Shown here in pieces: positions 30,161 to 41,047 of a stretch of 64,000 bases of DNA. Source of the DNA: an uncultured Pseudomonadota bacterium (lineage in GTDB: Bacteria > Pseudomonadota > Gammaproteobacteria > Burkholderiales > Rhodocyclaceae); NCBI GenBank assembly GCA_946479855.1, contig CAMLHL010000005.1, forward strand, positions 1 to 64,000, given 5' to 3'. The notes under the pieces were generated by a model. It had not been told where the DNA came from, searched no databases, and saw only the letters and a list, made by a program, of their open reading frames with translations. A program made the position numbers and the translations under genes. The first letter of the stretch is position 1. Each line of letters begins with the position of its first letter.

Positions 30161-31446
30161 GTCAAACCTTGCAAGCCGTGCGCGGGATGAACGATATCCT
30201 GCCCGACGAAGCCGAATTCTGGGAACTGTTCGAGGACACCATCCGCTCGTGGCTCAAGGGCTACGGCTATCGGCCGATCCGCATGCCGGTCGTCGAGCCG
30301 ACGCCGCTGTTCAAACGCGCCATCGGCGAAGTGACCGATATCGTCGAGAAGGAAATGTATTCCTTCATTGACAGCCTGAACGGCGAGCCGCTGACCCTGC
30401 GTCCGGAAGGCACCGCGGGTTGCGTGCGTGCCGTCATCCAGCACAATCTCATTGCCCGCCAGCCGCAGCGGCTGTATTACATCGGCCAGATGTTCCGCCA
30501 CGAGCGGCCGCAAAAAGGCCGTTACCGGCAGTTTCACCAGGTCGGCGTCGAAGCGCTCGGTTACGACGGGCCGGATATCGATGCCGAAATGATCCTGATG
30601 GGCGCCCGCCTGTGGGCCGATCTTGGTCTGGATGGTATCGAATTGCAAATCAACAGCCTCGGCCAGCCGGAAGAACGAGCCCGGCACCGTACGGCGCTGA
30701 TTGCCTATTTCGAGGAAAACACCGAACTGCTCGACGATGATGCCAGACGTCGTTTGCATACCAACCCGCTGCGCATCCTCGATACCAAGAATCCGGCGAT
30801 GCAGAAACTGTGCACTGCGGCACCTAAGCTGATCGATTATCTTGGCGCCGAATCGCTGGCTCATTTCGAAGGCGTCCAGCGCGTGCTGCGCGATGCCGGT
30901 GTCCCTTACACCATCAATCCGCGTCTGGTACGCGGCCTCGATTATTACAACCTGACCGTTTTCGAGTGGGTGACCGATAAACTCGGTGCTCAGGGTACGG
31001 TTTGTGCCGGTGGTCGTTACGATGGACTGGTCGGTCAACTGGGCGGCAAAGCCGCACCGGCTTGCGGTTTCGCCATGGGTATCGAGCGCCTGATCGCGCT
31101 GATCAAGGAATCGGGGGGGGAACCGGCGGCGCCGGCGCCCGACGTATACCTTGTGCATCAGGGCGACGAGGCATCCCGACTGGCCTTCCGCGTGGCCGAA
31201 GGCCTGCGCGACCAGGGTATCAATGTGTTGCAGCACTGCGGCGGCGGCAGTTTCAAGTCGCAGATGAAGAAGGCTGACGGCAGCGGCGCGACCTTTGCTG
31301 TCATTATTGGCGATGACGAAGCGTCGACCGGGGAAGTGCAGCTGAAGCAGCTGCGCGAAGAAGGTTCGGCGCAACTGAAATTGAAAGTCGATGATCTGGC
31401 TGAGGCCATCATCGGGCAACTCATTGATTCGGACGAAGAGGAATAA
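30157..31446 (+). CDS. hisS: Histidyl-tRNA synthetase
   Basis: A class II aminoacyl-tRNA synthetase of 429 aa. It has [13 protein letters not shown] at the N-terminus, motif 2 with [17 protein letters not shown], the histidine-binding [16 protein letters not shown], motif 3 with GFAMGIERL and a C-terminal anticodon-binding domain. The ATG at 30157 overlaps the ispG stop. The regulatory paralog hisZ is also in the window (38524). Confidence 0.98.
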   Translation: MSQTLQAVRGMNDILPDEAEFWELFEDTIRSWLKGYGYRPIRMPVVEPTPLFKRAIGEVTDIVEKEMYSFIDSLNGEPLTLRPEGTAGCVRAVIQHNLIARQPQRLYYIGQMFRHERPQKGRYRQFHQVGVEALGYDGPDIDAEMILMGARLWADLGLDGIELQINSLGQPEERARHRTALIAYFEENTELLDDDARRRLHTNPLRILDTKNPAMQKLCTAAPKLIDYLGAESLAHFEGVQRVLRDAGVPYTINPRLVRGLDYYNLTVFEWVTDKLGAQGTVCAGGRYDGLVGQLGGKAAPACGFAMGIERLIALIKESGGEPAAPAPDVYLVHQGDEASRLAFRVAEGLRDQGINVLQHCGGGSFKSQMKKADGSGATFAVIIGDDEASTGEVQLKQLREEGSAQLKLKVDDLAEAIIGQLIDSDEEE

Positions 31447-31451
31447 GCAGC

Positions 31452-32090
31452 ATGGCGCATTACGACCTCGAAGAACAGGAACAGATCGATACCCTGAAGA
31501 CCTGGTGGAAGATGTACGGCAACCTCGTGACGAGCGTGGTCGTTGCGGCTTCCCTGGGGGTGGTCGGCTGGCAGGGTTGGAACTGGTATCAGCGCGGCCA
31601 GTCGGCCAAGGCGGCGGCAGTCTATGGCGTGCTGGAGCAGGCAGTGAGCACCGGTGATGCCCAGAAGGTCAAGGCGGCGGCGGGCGAACTATCGGAAAAA
31701 TTTGCAGGTACCGCTTACGCCTCGCTCGGCGCCATGCTTGCCGCCAAGCAGTCTTTCACCAGTGGCGATCTGAAGACGGCCAAAACACAGCTGAGCTGGG
31801 TTGCCGAAAACGGCAAGGATGAGATCAGGGATTTGGCCCGCCTCCGTCTGGCGGCTGTCCTGCTTGACGAACAGGCTTACGATGAGGCGTTGAAGCAGCT
31901 CGCTGCGCAGCACGCGCCGGCTCTCGATGTTCGTTTCCAGGAATTGACGGGTGATGTCTTGACCGCTCAGGGCAAGAAGGCCGAAGCGCGCGCTGCTTAC
32001 AAGGGCGCTCTCGACAAGATGGCGGACAAGCAGGGCGCCGGTCGCGAGCTGTTGCAGCAGAAACTCGACAGCCTGGGCGAGGCGGCCTGA
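31452..32090 (+). CDS. yfgM: YfgM-like TPR ancillary SecYEG/periplasmic chaperone-network protein
   Basis: The 212-aa protein has a short cytoplasmic N-terminus (HYDLEEQEQIDTLKTWW), one membrane helix (LVTSVVVAASLGVVGWQGW) and a periplasmic TPR_21 domain (AKAAAVYGVLEQAVSTGDAQ onward). The position between hisS and bamB is the standard proteobacterial one. It shares one base with bamB (TGATG). Confidence 0.92.
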   Translation: MAHYDLEEQEQIDTLKTWWKMYGNLVTSVVVAASLGVVGWQGWNWYQRGQSAKAAAVYGVLEQAVSTGDAQKVKAAAGELSEKFAGTAYASLGAMLAAKQSFTSGDLKTAKTQLSWVAENGKDEIRDLARLRLAAVLLDEQAYDEALKQLAAQHAPALDVRFQELTGDVLTAQGKKAEARAAYKGALDKMADKQGAGRELLQQKLDSLGEAA

Positions 32091-33250
32091 TGTCGCGCCC
32101 GCTTGTCGCCCTGTTGGCCTCGGCTGGCCTGCTTCTGGGGGGCTGTGCAACCATCTCGGATACGTTTGACTCGATCAATCCGTTCGCTAGTTCGGGGCCG
32201 AAAATGGCCCCCTTGCCGACGTTGACCGCAACATCCGAGGTCAGCACCCTGTGGTCGGCCAGTATTGGCAAGGCCGGAGATTACTCCTTTACACCGGCTG
32301 TGGTCGGGGCTGCGGTTTATGTTGCCGGCCAAAACGGAACGATCGGCAAGCTCGTCGATGGCAAGACAGTCTGGAAAATCTATGCCGGCCAGCCGCTATC
32401 GGCCGGTGTCGGTGCCAACGGCCGACTGGTCGTGGTTGGTACGGCCAAAGGTGAAGTTCTGGCGTTCTCAGCCGAGGACGGCAAGACACTGTGGAAATCC
32501 CGCGTTTCCAGCGAAGTCATCGCCACGCCGGTGGTTGGCGACGAAGGTGTCGCCGTCAAGAGTGGCGACAATCAGGTTTTTCTCCTGGATGCCGGTGATG
32601 GCAGTCGCAAATGGGCCTACCAGCGTTCGACGCCGCCTTTGTCGGTGCGTAGTGCCGGTTCGCCGGTATTTGCCGATCGCTATCTCTTCGTCGGCTACCC
32701 GGGAGGCAAGCTGCTTGCCCTCTCGCTGCAGAACGGTGCGCCGGTGTGGGAGGGGGCGGTAGCCCTGCCCAAGGGCGCAACCGAACTCGACCGGGTCGCC
32801 GATATCGTTGCCTCGCCAGTGGTCGACGGGAACCAGATCTGTGCTGTGGCCTTCCAGGGCCGCGTCGCCTGTTTCAACATGGGGCAGGGCGGTGCCATGA
32901 TCTGGTCCAAGGATATTTCTTCGGTGGCCGGTCTGGCCATGGACGGACGCTATCTGTTCGTCGCCGACGACAAGGGGGTCGTCCATGCCCTGGACCGATC
33001 CTCAGGCAGCAGCCTGTGGAAACAGGACAAGTTGAAAAATCGCCGCCTTTCCGCGCCGGTGATTCGTCGCGGCCTGGTTGCCGTGGCCGATGCAGAAGGC
33101 ATCGTACATTTTCTTTCCCGTGAAGACGGCAGCTTCGTGGCGCGCCTGAAAACCGATGGCACGCCGGTTCGCGCGCCTCTTCAAATGCTCGGTTCTGCCG
33201 TGCTGGTGCAGACCAGCGGGGGCAGCGTGAGCGCAATCGAGGCGCAATGA
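32090..33250 (+). CDS. bamB: Outer-membrane assembly lipoprotein BamB
   Basis: A 386-aa beta-propeller (PQQ-like repeats) of the BAM complex that inserts beta-barrel proteins. It has a lipoprotein signal with lipobox LLGGC (Cys near 19). Eight blade repeats follow, with recurring DG/LWK patterns ([37 protein letters not shown]). It is full length and overlaps der by 4 bp. Confidence 0.96.
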   Translation: MSRPLVALLASAGLLLGGCATISDTFDSINPFASSGPKMAPLPTLTATSEVSTLWSASIGKAGDYSFTPAVVGAAVYVAGQNGTIGKLVDGKTVWKIYAGQPLSAGVGANGRLVVVGTAKGEVLAFSAEDGKTLWKSRVSSEVIATPVVGDEGVAVKSGDNQVFLLDAGDGSRKWAYQRSTPPLSVRSAGSPVFADRYLFVGYPGGKLLALSLQNGAPVWEGAVALPKGATELDRVADIVASPVVDGNQICAVAFQGRVACFNMGQGGAMIWSKDISSVAGLAMDGRYLFVADDKGVVHALDRSSGSSLWKQDKLKNRRLSAPVIRRGLVAVADAEGIVHFLSREDGSFVARLKTDGTPVRAPLQMLGSAVLVQTSGGSVSAIEAQ

Positions 33251-34578
33251 AACCTACGATCGTCCTGGTTGGCCGTCCCAATGTCGGCAAGTCTACGCTG
33301 TTCAACCGCCTGACCAAGTCGCGCGACGCTATTGTCGCCGATCTGCCTGGCCTGACGCGCGACCGTCACTATGGTCATGGCAAGCTGGGCAAGAAGCCCT
33401 ATCTGGTTGTCGACACCGGAGGCTTCGAGCCGCTGGTCAAGGAAGGCATCCTGCACGAAATGGCGCGCCAGACCGAGCAGGCGATCGCCGAGGCCGACGC
33501 TGTCATTTTTGTGGTCGATGGACGCACTGGTCTGACCCCGCACGACAAGGAAATCGCCAACAAGCTCAGGCGCATCGACCGGCCGGTGTTCGTTGCGGTC
33601 AACAAGGCGGAAGGCATGAATTCCGGCATGGTCGAGGCTGATTTTCACGAACTCGGACTTGGCGAGCCCAATGCCATTTCTGCTGCTCACGGCGAAGGCG
33701 TTCGCGGCCTGGTCGAATTGGCGCTCGAAGATTTTCCCGAACCGGAAGACGACGAATGGCATTCCGATGCTGTGCGCGTCGCCATCGTCGGCCGTCCCAA
33801 TGTCGGCAAATCGACGCTGATCAATACCCTGCTCGGTGAAGAGCGCGTCATCGCCTTCGATGCGCCGGGTACGACCCGCGATTCGATCGAGATCGATTTC
33901 GAAAAAGGCGGCAGAAAATACGTACTCGTCGACACTGCCGGGATGCGCAAGCGTGGCAAGGTGTTCGAGGCGATCGAGAAGTTTTCGGTGGTCAAGACCT
34001 TACAATCGATCGAAGATGCCAACGTGGTTATTCTGATGGTCGATGCCCAGGCCGATGTTTCAGATCAGGATGCGCACATTGCCGATTTCGTCGTGCAAAG
34101 CGGCCGCGCCCTGGTGGTGGCAGTCAACAAGTGGGATGGCCTAGATGCCTATACCCGCGAACAGACACGACAGATATTGCAGCGCAAGCTGAAATTCCTT
34201 GAATTCGCCAAGTTCCACTTCATTTCGGCGCGCGACAACGTCGGCCTCGATAATCTGTTCCGTTCGGTTGATGCCGCCTATGCCGCAGCGATGGCCAAAC
34301 TGACGACGCCGCGCCTGACCCGCGTGCTGATCGATGCTGTGGCCAAGCAGGCCCCCGCCAAGCATGGCCTGTTCCGGCCCAAGCCACGCTACGCCCATCA
34401 GGGTGGCTCGAATCCGCCGATCGTCGTCGTGCATGGCAGTGCCGTTGAGCACATCACCGACAGTTATCGCCGATATCTTGAGCATACTTTTCGCGAAGCG
34501 TTCAAATTGCAGGGGACGCCGTTGCGCATCCAGTTCGTTTCTGGAAAGAACCCATTTGCCGACAAAGACAAGAAATAA
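33247..34578 (+). CDS. der: Ribosome-biogenesis GTPase Der (EngA)
   Basis: The 443-aa protein has tandem G domains: [15 protein letters not shown] at residue 8 with G3 DTGG and G4 NKAEG, then [15 protein letters not shown] near 181 with DTAG and NKWDG. A C-terminal KH-like domain ends in a Lys-rich tail. It acts in 50S maturation. It is the last gene of the run that begins at ndk. Confidence 0.98.
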   Translation: MKPTIVLVGRPNVGKSTLFNRLTKSRDAIVADLPGLTRDRHYGHGKLGKKPYLVVDTGGFEPLVKEGILHEMARQTEQAIAEADAVIFVVDGRTGLTPHDKEIANKLRRIDRPVFVAVNKAEGMNSGMVEADFHELGLGEPNAISAAHGEGVRGLVELALEDFPEPEDDEWHSDAVRVAIVGRPNVGKSTLINTLLGEERVIAFDAPGTTRDSIEIDFEKGGRKYVLVDTAGMRKRGKVFEAIEKFSVVKTLQSIEDANVVILMVDAQADVSDQDAHIADFVVQSGRALVVAVNKWDGLDAYTREQTRQILQRKLKFLEFAKFHFISARDNVGLDNLFRSVDAAYAAAMAKLTTPRLTRVLIDAVAKQAPAKHGLFRPKPRYAHQGGSNPPIVVVHGSAVEHITDSYRRYLEHTFREAFKLQGTPLRIQFVSGKNPFADKDKK

Positions 34579-34590
34579 TCTGCAAATTTT

Positions 34591-34620
34591 TTGGCATCAC
34601 CCCCCAAATTTGGGTACATT
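34591..34620 (+). promoter_or_regulatory. Sigma-70-type promoter candidate for hfq
   Basis: TTGGCA (34591-34596), an 18-bp spacer and TACATT (34615-34620) lie 39 bp before the hfq start. The hfq-hfl-hisZ-purA run probably has its own transcription start here. Confidence 0.6.
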
Positions 34621-34658
34621 AGGACCCTCATAACAACTACCACCATGGAGTCCACACC

Positions 34659-34895
34659 ATGAGCAACAAAGGGCAACTTTTACAAGACCCCTTCCTCAAC
34701 GCTCTCCGTCGCGAGCATGTTCCCGTCTCAATTTACCTGGTGAATGGGATCAAACTGCAGGGCCAGGTCGAATCTTTTGATCAGTACGTCGTTCTGCTCA
34801 AAAATACGGTTACCCAGATGGTTTACAAGCACGCCATCTCTACGGTGGTTCCGGCGCGTCCCGTGAACCTCCAGCAGGAACAGGCTGCAGAATAA
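34659..34895 (+). CDS. hfq: RNA chaperone Hfq
   Basis: A 78-aa Sm-like hexameric protein that pairs sRNAs with mRNAs. It has Sm1 ([20 protein letters not shown]), [20 protein letters not shown] and Sm2 ([17 protein letters not shown]), with a short C-terminal tail. Ribosome site GGAG lies about 10 bp upstream. It is followed by hflX as in most proteobacteria. Confidence 0.99.
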   Translation: MSNKGQLLQDPFLNALRREHVPVSIYLVNGIKLQGQVESFDQYVVLLKNTVTQMVYKHAISTVVPARPVNLQQEQAAE

Positions 34896-34958
34896 TCGAC
34901 TCCTGTCCAGCGACCTGCCCCAGCGGTGGGTGCGCGCTTATCACTCCCGGAAACGCCC

Positions 34959-36113
34959 ATGATTGAACGACCCGCCGCCGGTGAACGTGCGGTGATCGTT
35001 CAGCTCGATTTTGGTCAGCTTGATCTCGACGATCAGCTCGAAGAGGTTCGTTTGCTTGCCGAATCGGCTGGCGGCGTGGTGGTCGCAGAAGTTGGCGGCC
35101 CCCGGCAGAGTCCTGATCCGAAGACCTTTGCCGGCAAGGGCAAGGTGGAAGAAATCAGGGCGATGATTGCAGCGACCGGCGCCGATCTGGTGATTTTTAA
35201 TCACGAGTTGTCGCCGGCGCAGCAGCGCAATCTGGAGCGCTCTTTGCAGTGCCGGGTCATCGACCGGACTAGCCTGATTCTTGATATCTTTGCCTTGCGC
35301 GCTTCCAGTGCGGAAGGCAAATTGCAGGTCGAGCTGGCTCAACTCGAACATCTCGCGACGCGCTTGGTCCGTGGCTGGACCCACCTGGAGCGGCAGCGAG
35401 GTGGTATCGGCATGCGTGGGCCGGGTGAAAAGCAGCTGGAAACCGATCGGCGCCTGCTTGGCAATCGCGTCAAGTTGTTGAAAGAGCGGCTCGCGAAACT
35501 CTCTCGGCAGCGCGGCGTTCAACGCAAGGCACGGATGCGCGGCGATGTGCTGAGCGTTTCCCTGGTTGGTTATACCAATGCCGGCAAATCAACGCTCTTC
35601 AATGCGTTGACCCACTCCGGGGCCTATGTGGCCAACCAGTTATTCGCAACGCTTGACACCACTTCGCGCAAGCTGTGGATCGAGGGGGCTGGCAATATCG
35701 TCATTTCCGATACGGTCGGCTTCATCCGGGATTTGCCGCATACCCTGGTCGATGCGTTTCATGCCACTCTTGAGGCGGCAACGGATGCCGATCTCCTGTT
35801 GCACGTCGTTGACAGCGCCAGCCATGCGCGTGACGAGCAAATCAGCGAGGTCGACAAGGTGCTCGCCGAAATCGGCGCCGATGCTGTCCGGCAGGTCATC
35901 GTCTGGAACAAGATCGATCTCACCGATGCCTCGCCGGGAGCCGAGCGGGACGAATATGGTAATATCGCGCGCGTTCGTATCAGTGCGCGGTCCGGAGAGG
36001 GGCTCGATTTGCTGCGTGAGTCGCTGGCCGAATATGCAAAAGCCAAGGTCCAAGCCCGACAAAAGGCATTGGCCGAAGCTGAACGAGAAGCACAACAAGA
36101 CTACATCAACTGA
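34959..36113 (+). CDS. hflX: Ribosome-associated GTPase HflX
   Basis: A 384-aa ribosome-splitting/rescue GTPase. The N-terminal HflX domain has DPKTFAGKGKVEEIR and FNHELSPAQQRNLER, followed by a coiled-coil hinge (GMRGPGEKQLETDRRLL). The G domain has GYTNAGKSTLFNAL (near 204), DTVGFIRDLPH and NKIDL. The ATG at 34959 (MIERPAAGERA) is chosen over the frame extension to 34926, which adds non-conserved residues. Confidence 0.96.
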   Translation: MIERPAAGERAVIVQLDFGQLDLDDQLEEVRLLAESAGGVVVAEVGGPRQSPDPKTFAGKGKVEEIRAMIAATGADLVIFNHELSPAQQRNLERSLQCRVIDRTSLILDIFALRASSAEGKLQVELAQLEHLATRLVRGWTHLERQRGGIGMRGPGEKQLETDRRLLGNRVKLLKERLAKLSRQRGVQRKARMRGDVLSVSLVGYTNAGKSTLFNALTHSGAYVANQLFATLDTTSRKLWIEGAGNIVISDTVGFIRDLPHTLVDAFHATLEAATDADLLLHVVDSASHARDEQISEVDKVLAEIGADAVRQVIVWNKIDLTDASPGAERDEYGNIARVRISARSGEGLDLLRESLAEYAKAKVQARQKALAEAEREAQQDYIN

Positions 36114-36150
36114 ATCCCCGACATCCATGATCCCGACCTTAGGTATTTTC

Positions 36151-37458
36151 ATGTCGCTCAACGACCCGCAGTGGGGCAACCGTGGCAGTAACGACGGTGA
36201 CAAGTCCAACGGCAATGGTCCGCGCCGACCCAATGACGGTCCGCCCGACCTCGAAGAGCTCTGGCGTGATTTCAATCGCAAGTTGTCCGGCATGTTCGGC
36301 AACAAAGGCGGCGGTGGAAATGGTGGCGGTGACGGACCGCGCATGCCGCAAATCGATTTCAATCCGAAGTTCCTTGGCGGTGGTATCGGCCTGTTGCTTG
36401 GCTTGGCTGCTGTGGTCTGGCTGGCCTCGGGGTTCTATATCGTCGATGCTTCGCAACGGGGGATCGTGCTGCAGTTTGGTAGCTTCAAGGAAGCAACTGA
36501 GCCCGGTTTGCGCTGGCGCTTGCCGTACCCGGTCCAGTCGCACGAGCTGGTCAACCTGACCGGGGTGCGCACCATCGAAATCGGCTATCGCGGCAGCGAG
36601 CGCAACAAGGTGCTCAAGGAAGCCTTGATGCTGACCGATGATGAAAACATCGTGAACATCCAGTTCGCTGTTCAGTACATCCTCAAGGATCCGGTCGAAT
36701 ACCTGTTTAACAACCGCCATCCGGATGATGCGGTGATGGGGGCGGCCGAAACCGCTGTCCGGGAGATCGTCGGCAAGAGCAAGATGGACTACGTGCTTTA
36801 TGAAGGTCGCGAGCAGATTGCCACCCAGGCTGCCAAGCTGATGCAGGATATTCTCGATCGCTATCAGAGTGGCATCCTGATCTCCAAGGTGACAATGCAG
36901 AATGCCCAGCCGCCTGAACAGGTGCAGGCGGCCTTTGATGATGCGGTGAAGGCCGGTCAGGATCGCGAGCGCCAGAAGAACGAAGGCCAGGCATATGCCA
37001 ACGACGTCATTCCTAAAGCCAAAGGTACGGCAGCGCGACTCCTTCAGGAAGCCGATGGTTACAAGCAGCGCGTTATTCAGTCAGCCGAGGGTGATGCCTC
37101 TCGCTTCAAGCAGGTATTGACTGAATATGCCAAGGCGCCGGAAGTGACGCGCCAGCGCATGTATCTGGAAACTATGCAACAGATTTACGCCAACACCAGC
37201 AAGGTGATGGTCGATGCCAAGGGGCAGGGCAACCTGTTGTATCTGCCGCTCGACAAACTGATGCAGGCAGCCGGTTCAGCGACCGCCGCACAGGTAGCAC
37301 CGGAAGCTTCCGTGGCACCGTCGACGGTACGGCCGTCGACACCCTTGTCGTCGGAGGCGCCGCCCCAGTTGGAGAGTGCGCCCAAGATCGGCGGTGGTTC
37401 ATATTCTTCAAGTTCGCGCGATGGTTCGCTGCGTTCGCGTGATCGGGAGGGACGCTGA
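36151..37458 (+). CDS. hflK: FtsH protease modulator HflK
   Basis: The 435-aa SPFH/prohibitin membrane protein has a Gly/Asn-rich cytoplasmic N-terminus (NKGGGGNGGGDGPRMP) and one membrane helix (GIGLLLGLAAVVWLASGFYIV). The SPFH domain (FGSFKEATEPGLRWRLPYPV) and coiled coil are followed by a Pro/Ser tail. Start MSLNDPQWG at 36151 is the family start; an upstream in-frame ATG at 36127 is less likely. HflK and HflC form a cage around FtsH. One-base overlap with hflC. Confidence 0.96.
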   Translation: MSLNDPQWGNRGSNDGDKSNGNGPRRPNDGPPDLEELWRDFNRKLSGMFGNKGGGGNGGGDGPRMPQIDFNPKFLGGGIGLLLGLAAVVWLASGFYIVDASQRGIVLQFGSFKEATEPGLRWRLPYPVQSHELVNLTGVRTIEIGYRGSERNKVLKEALMLTDDENIVNIQFAVQYILKDPVEYLFNNRHPDDAVMGAAETAVREIVGKSKMDYVLYEGREQIATQAAKLMQDILDRYQSGILISKVTMQNAQPPEQVQAAFDDAVKAGQDRERQKNEGQAYANDVIPKAKGTAARLLQEADGYKQRVIQSAEGDASRFKQVLTEYAKAPEVTRQRMYLETMQQIYANTSKVMVDAKGQGNLLYLPLDKLMQAAGSATAAQVAPEASVAPSTVRPSTPLSSEAPPQLESAPKIGGGSYSSSSRDGSLRSRDREGR

Positions 37459-38345
37459 TGAGTCCGCGCATCAATCTGTTGGGGGCTATTGTTGTCACCG
37501 TCCTAGTGGTCATGGCAATGTCGATCTTTACCGTCGATCAGCGTCAGTATGCGGTGGTCTTCCAGTTGGGTGAGATGAAGCGAGCCATCGCCGAGCCGGG
37601 TCTGTACTTCAAGGTTCCGATGGTTCAGAACGTGCGCTATTTCGAAAAGCGCATCATTACGCTCGATAATGCCGAGCCTGAGCGCTTCATTACCTCCGAA
37701 AAGAAGAATGTTCTGGTCGACTCCTACATCAAATGGCGCATCGTTGATCCGCAGCTGTACTACATTTCGGTCGGTGGTGACGAATCGCGGGCCAAGACGC
37801 GCCTGAATCAGACGGTCAACGCCGGTTTGCGCGAGGAATTCGGCAAGCGTACCGTGCACGATGTCGTCTCCGGCGCGCGTGACAAGATCATGGACCAGAT
37901 GCGCGAGAAAGCCGATGCCGATGCGCGCAAGATTGGTGTGCAGATTGTCGACGTTCGTCTGAAGCGCGTCGAACTGCCGACTGAAGTCAGCGAGGCTGTT
38001 TATCGTCGCATGGAAGCCGAGCGTAAGCGGGTTGCCAACGAACTGCGTTCCGAAGGCTCGGCCGAGGCGGAAAAAATTCGTGCCGATGCTGATCGTCAAC
38101 GCGAAATCATTGTCGCCGAGGCTTATCGTGACGCCCAGAAGATCAAGGGTGAAGGCGACGCCAAGGCGACCAATACCTACGCCCAGGCCTTCGGCCAAAA
38201 TCCCGAGTTCTATGCTTTCTATCGCAGCCTTGAGGCATATCGCGGCAGCTTCAAGAGCAGAAGCGACGTACTGGTGCTCGAGCCCAATTCCGATTTCTTC
38301 AAATACATGAAGGGTGTCGGACGCGGGAATGACAAGGGTAAATGA
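37458..38345 (+). CDS. hflC: FtsH protease modulator HflC
   Basis: The 295-aa SPFH protein has an N-terminal helix (INLLGAIVVTVLVVMAMSIF), the conserved DQRQYAVVFQLGE, FEKRIITLDNAEPER and a coiled coil with AYRDAQKIKGEGDAKA. It is the partner of HflK. It overlaps the next small gene by 4 bp. Confidence 0.97.
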   Translation: MSPRINLLGAIVVTVLVVMAMSIFTVDQRQYAVVFQLGEMKRAIAEPGLYFKVPMVQNVRYFEKRIITLDNAEPERFITSEKKNVLVDSYIKWRIVDPQLYYISVGGDESRAKTRLNQTVNAGLREEFGKRTVHDVVSGARDKIMDQMREKADADARKIGVQIVDVRLKRVELPTEVSEAVYRRMEAERKRVANELRSEGSAEAEKIRADADRQREIIVAEAYRDAQKIKGEGDAKATNTYAQAFGQNPEFYAFYRSLEAYRGSFKSRSDVLVLEPNSDFFKYMKGVGRGNDKGK

Positions 38346-38527
38346 CCTCCACCATCCTGCTCGCCTTCGCGCTTATGCTGGTGCTCGAAGGTGTCATGCC
38401 GTTTATTGCGCCGGCGGCCTGGCGTGAAACCTTTCGCCGCCTCATTCAATTTTCGGACGGGCAGATCCGCTTCGTCGGCCTGACGTCGATGCTGATCGGC
38501 CTGATCCTTCTGATTCTTTTCTCATGA
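38342..38527 (+). CDS. DUF2065 small inner-membrane protein
   Basis: The 61-aa protein has two hydrophobic helices ([20 protein letters not shown] and [16 protein letters not shown]) around the conserved [11 protein letters not shown] loop. It is commonly found directly after hflC in proteobacteria. It overlaps both neighbours by 4 bp (ATGA), so it is part of the transcript and probably linked to the HflKC membrane complex; this role is inferred. Confidence 0.9.
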   Translation: MTSTILLAFALMLVLEGVMPFIAPAAWRETFRRLIQFSDGQIRFVGLTSMLIGLILLILFS

Positions 38528-39678
38528 ACTGGCTGTTACCTGAATATCTTGCCGATGCCCTGCCCGCAGAGGCAGCGCGCATCGAACGCTTGCGCCGCAC
38601 GGTGCTTGATCACTTCCGCAGCCGCGGTTTTGAGCTGGTCATGCCGCCAATGCTGGAATATCTCGAGTCATTGCTGACCGGTGCCGGACAGGATCTGAAA
38701 TTGCGCACCTTCAAACTGGTCGACCAGCTTTCCGGTCGGACCATGGGGGTGAGGGCCGACATCACGCCGCAGGCCGCACGCATCGACGCGCATCTGCTCA
38801 ATCATCAGGGGGTGACCCGCCTGTGTTACTGCGACAGCGTACTACATACGTTGCCAGCAACCATTTCCGCCAGCCGCGAACCGGTGCAGATCGGGGCCGA
38901 GCTTTACGGCTACGCCGGCATTGCCGCCGACCTTGATGTCATTCGTCTGATGGCCGCTGCCTTTGCCAAGATCAAGTTGCCGCTTGGCCGCATCGATCTC
39001 GGCCACGTCGGTATTTTCCGTGCCTTGGCCGAAGCGGCCGGATTGCCGCCGGAGGCCGAGGACAACGTATTGAACCTGCTTCAGGCCAAGGATGTGCCGG
39101 GACTGGCCGAGGCCTGTGCCGATGTGCCATCGCCCTATCGCGAAGCGCTGCAACGCCTGCCGCAACTCTACGGCGGTGTGGAGGTGCTGGAGAGGGCCGT
39201 CATCGAGTTGCCGCAGCTGCCTGCTGTAGCCGCTGCGCTGGACGGGTTGCATCATTTGCTGGCAAGTGCGCCGGAGCTGCCGTTCTCGATTGACCTTTCC
39301 GACCTGCGTGGCTACCACTATCACAACGGAGTGGTCTTTGCCGCTTACTGCGACGGTTATCCGGCAGCAATTGCGCTGGGTGGTCGCTACGATGGCGCCG
39401 GCAAGACTTTCGGTCGTGCTCGCCCGGCGACCGGTTTTTCGATGGACCTGCGCGAAGTGGCGCGTCTGGCACCGGACGAAAAATCAAATGGTGCGATCCT
39501 GGCGCCGCATGCCGGACATGACCCGCGCCTCGTCGCTCATGTTGCGGCGTTGCGTGAACAGGGTGAAATCGTCGTCGAACTGCTGCCGGGCGAGATGGCT
39601 TGCGAAGGCCCGCTCTGCGATCGCAAGCTGGTCCTGGTCGGCGAACACTGGATTATTGAAGCAATACAAGAGGATTAG
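38524..39678 (+). CDS. hisZ: ATP phosphoribosyltransferase regulatory subunit HisZ
   Basis: A 384-aa HisS paralog that lacks the anticodon-binding domain and allosterically controls the short form of HisG. It shows class II core motifs ([40 protein letters not shown]) but not the tRNA-binding end. It is placed before purA, as is usual in betaproteobacteria. hisG is not in the window. Confidence 0.95.
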   Translation: MNWLLPEYLADALPAEAARIERLRRTVLDHFRSRGFELVMPPMLEYLESLLTGAGQDLKLRTFKLVDQLSGRTMGVRADITPQAARIDAHLLNHQGVTRLCYCDSVLHTLPATISASREPVQIGAELYGYAGIAADLDVIRLMAAAFAKIKLPLGRIDLGHVGIFRALAEAAGLPPEAEDNVLNLLQAKDVPGLAEACADVPSPYREALQRLPQLYGGVEVLERAVIELPQLPAVAAALDGLHHLLASAPELPFSIDLSDLRGYHYHNGVVFAAYCDGYPAAIALGGRYDGAGKTFGRARPATGFSMDLREVARLAPDEKSNGAILAPHAGHDPRLVAHVAALREQGEIVVELLPGEMACEGPLCDRKLVLVGEHWIIEAIQED

Positions 39679-39683
39679 GAAAA

Positions 39684-40991
39684 ATGGCCAAGAATGTCAT
39701 CGTGGTGGGCACCCAGTGGGGCGACGAGGGGAAGGGCAAGATCGTCGACTGGCTCACCGATCACGCCAAGGGCGTGGTTCGTTTTCAGGGCGGCCATAAT
39801 GCCGGTCATACGCTGGTGGTCGGCGAACAGGTTTACAAGTTGAATCTCGTGCCCTCCGGCATTGTGCGCGACGGCGTCGATTGCTACATCGGCAACGGTG
39901 TCGTACTCGATATCCATCATTTGCTGTCGGAAATCGCCGAGTTGGAAAAGGGCGGTATTGATGTTCGTTCACGCCTGAAGATCAGCCCGGGATGTCCGAT
40001 CATCCTGCCGTACCATTCGGCTATCGACAAGGCTCGTGAAGGCGCCAAGTCCGACGACAAGAAAATTGGCACAACCGGCAAGGGCATCGGCCCAACTTAT
40101 GAAGACAAGGTTTCACGCCGTGGCTTGCGGGTTTATGACCTCTTTCATCCGGAGCGGTTTGCCGAGAAATTGAAGGAAGTCCTGGAGTATCACAACTTTG
40201 TGCTTACCCAGTATTTCAAGGCGCATGCTGTTGATTTCCAGATGGTCTACGATCAGGCAATGGCCGATGCGGAGCAGATCCGGCCGCTGGTGACCGACGT
40301 TTCCGCTGCTCTTTATGCGGCCAACAAGGCTGGCTCCAATCTGCTGTTCGAAGGGGCGCAAGGTACCTTGCTCGATATTGACCACGGTACCTATCCGTTC
40401 GTCACCTCCTCCAACTGCGTGGCGGGCCAGGCCTCGGCCGGTGCGGGTATCGGTCCGGGTATGCTGCATTATGTGTTGGGCATCACCAAGGCTTACTGTA
40501 CGCGCGTCGGCGGTGGTCCGTTCCCGAGCGAACTGGATATCGAAACCGCGGGCGAGCCGGGCTATCAGATGTCGCAAGTCGGTCGCGAGTTTGGCACTGT
40601 CACCGGTCGGAAGCGCCGTTGTGGCTGGTTCGATGCGGCTGCCCTACGTCGCTCGGGACGGATCAATGGCCTGACCGGACTGTGCATCACCAAGCTGGAT
40701 GTGCTTGATGGTCTTCACGAACTGAATATCTGCACCGGCTACAAGCTTGATGGCAAGGTGATTGACCTGCTGCCGATCGGTGCTGATGAGGTGGCCCGTT
40801 GCGAACCGATCTACGAAACAATGCCGGGCTGGAGCGGCACGACCTTCGGTGTCAAACGTTGGGAGGATTTGCCGGTCAATGCCCAAGCCTATCTGGATCG
40901 TCTGGAGCAATTGTGTGAAGTGCCGATCGCCATTGTTTCCACCGGCCCAGAGCGCGATGAAACCATTCTCAAGCAGCATCCATTCAAGTAG
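39684..40991 (+). CDS. purA: Adenylosuccinate synthetase
   Basis: Catalyses the GTP-dependent first step from IMP to AMP. The 435-aa protein has the P-loop-like [16 protein letters not shown] at the N-terminus, QGGHNAGHT, the IMP-binding [13 protein letters not shown] and GPFPSE, and the C-terminal base-binding STGPERDE. Ribosome site AGGA precedes it, and a strong terminator follows. Confidence 0.98.
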   Translation: MAKNVIVVGTQWGDEGKGKIVDWLTDHAKGVVRFQGGHNAGHTLVVGEQVYKLNLVPSGIVRDGVDCYIGNGVVLDIHHLLSEIAELEKGGIDVRSRLKISPGCPIILPYHSAIDKAREGAKSDDKKIGTTGKGIGPTYEDKVSRRGLRVYDLFHPERFAEKLKEVLEYHNFVLTQYFKAHAVDFQMVYDQAMADAEQIRPLVTDVSAALYAANKAGSNLLFEGAQGTLLDIDHGTYPFVTSSNCVAGQASAGAGIGPGMLHYVLGITKAYCTRVGGGPFPSELDIETAGEPGYQMSQVGREFGTVTGRKRRCGWFDAAALRRSGRINGLTGLCITKLDVLDGLHELNICTGYKLDGKVIDLLPIGADEVARCEPIYETMPGWSGTTFGVKRWEDLPVNAQAYLDRLEQLCEVPIAIVSTGPERDETILKQHPFK

Positions 40992-41019
40992 GCGCTGGTC
41001 GGAGTGCTGTCCATGTAGT

Positions 41020-41046
41020 AACGGGCCCATTGGGCCCGTTTTTATT
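41020..41046. terminator. Bidirectional Rho-independent terminator after purA
   Basis: Stem AACGGGCCCA / TGGGCCCGTT with almost no loop is followed by TTTTATTTT on the plus strand. The convergent gene ends at 41048, so it may also use this element. Confidence 0.88.
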
Positions 41047-41047
41047 T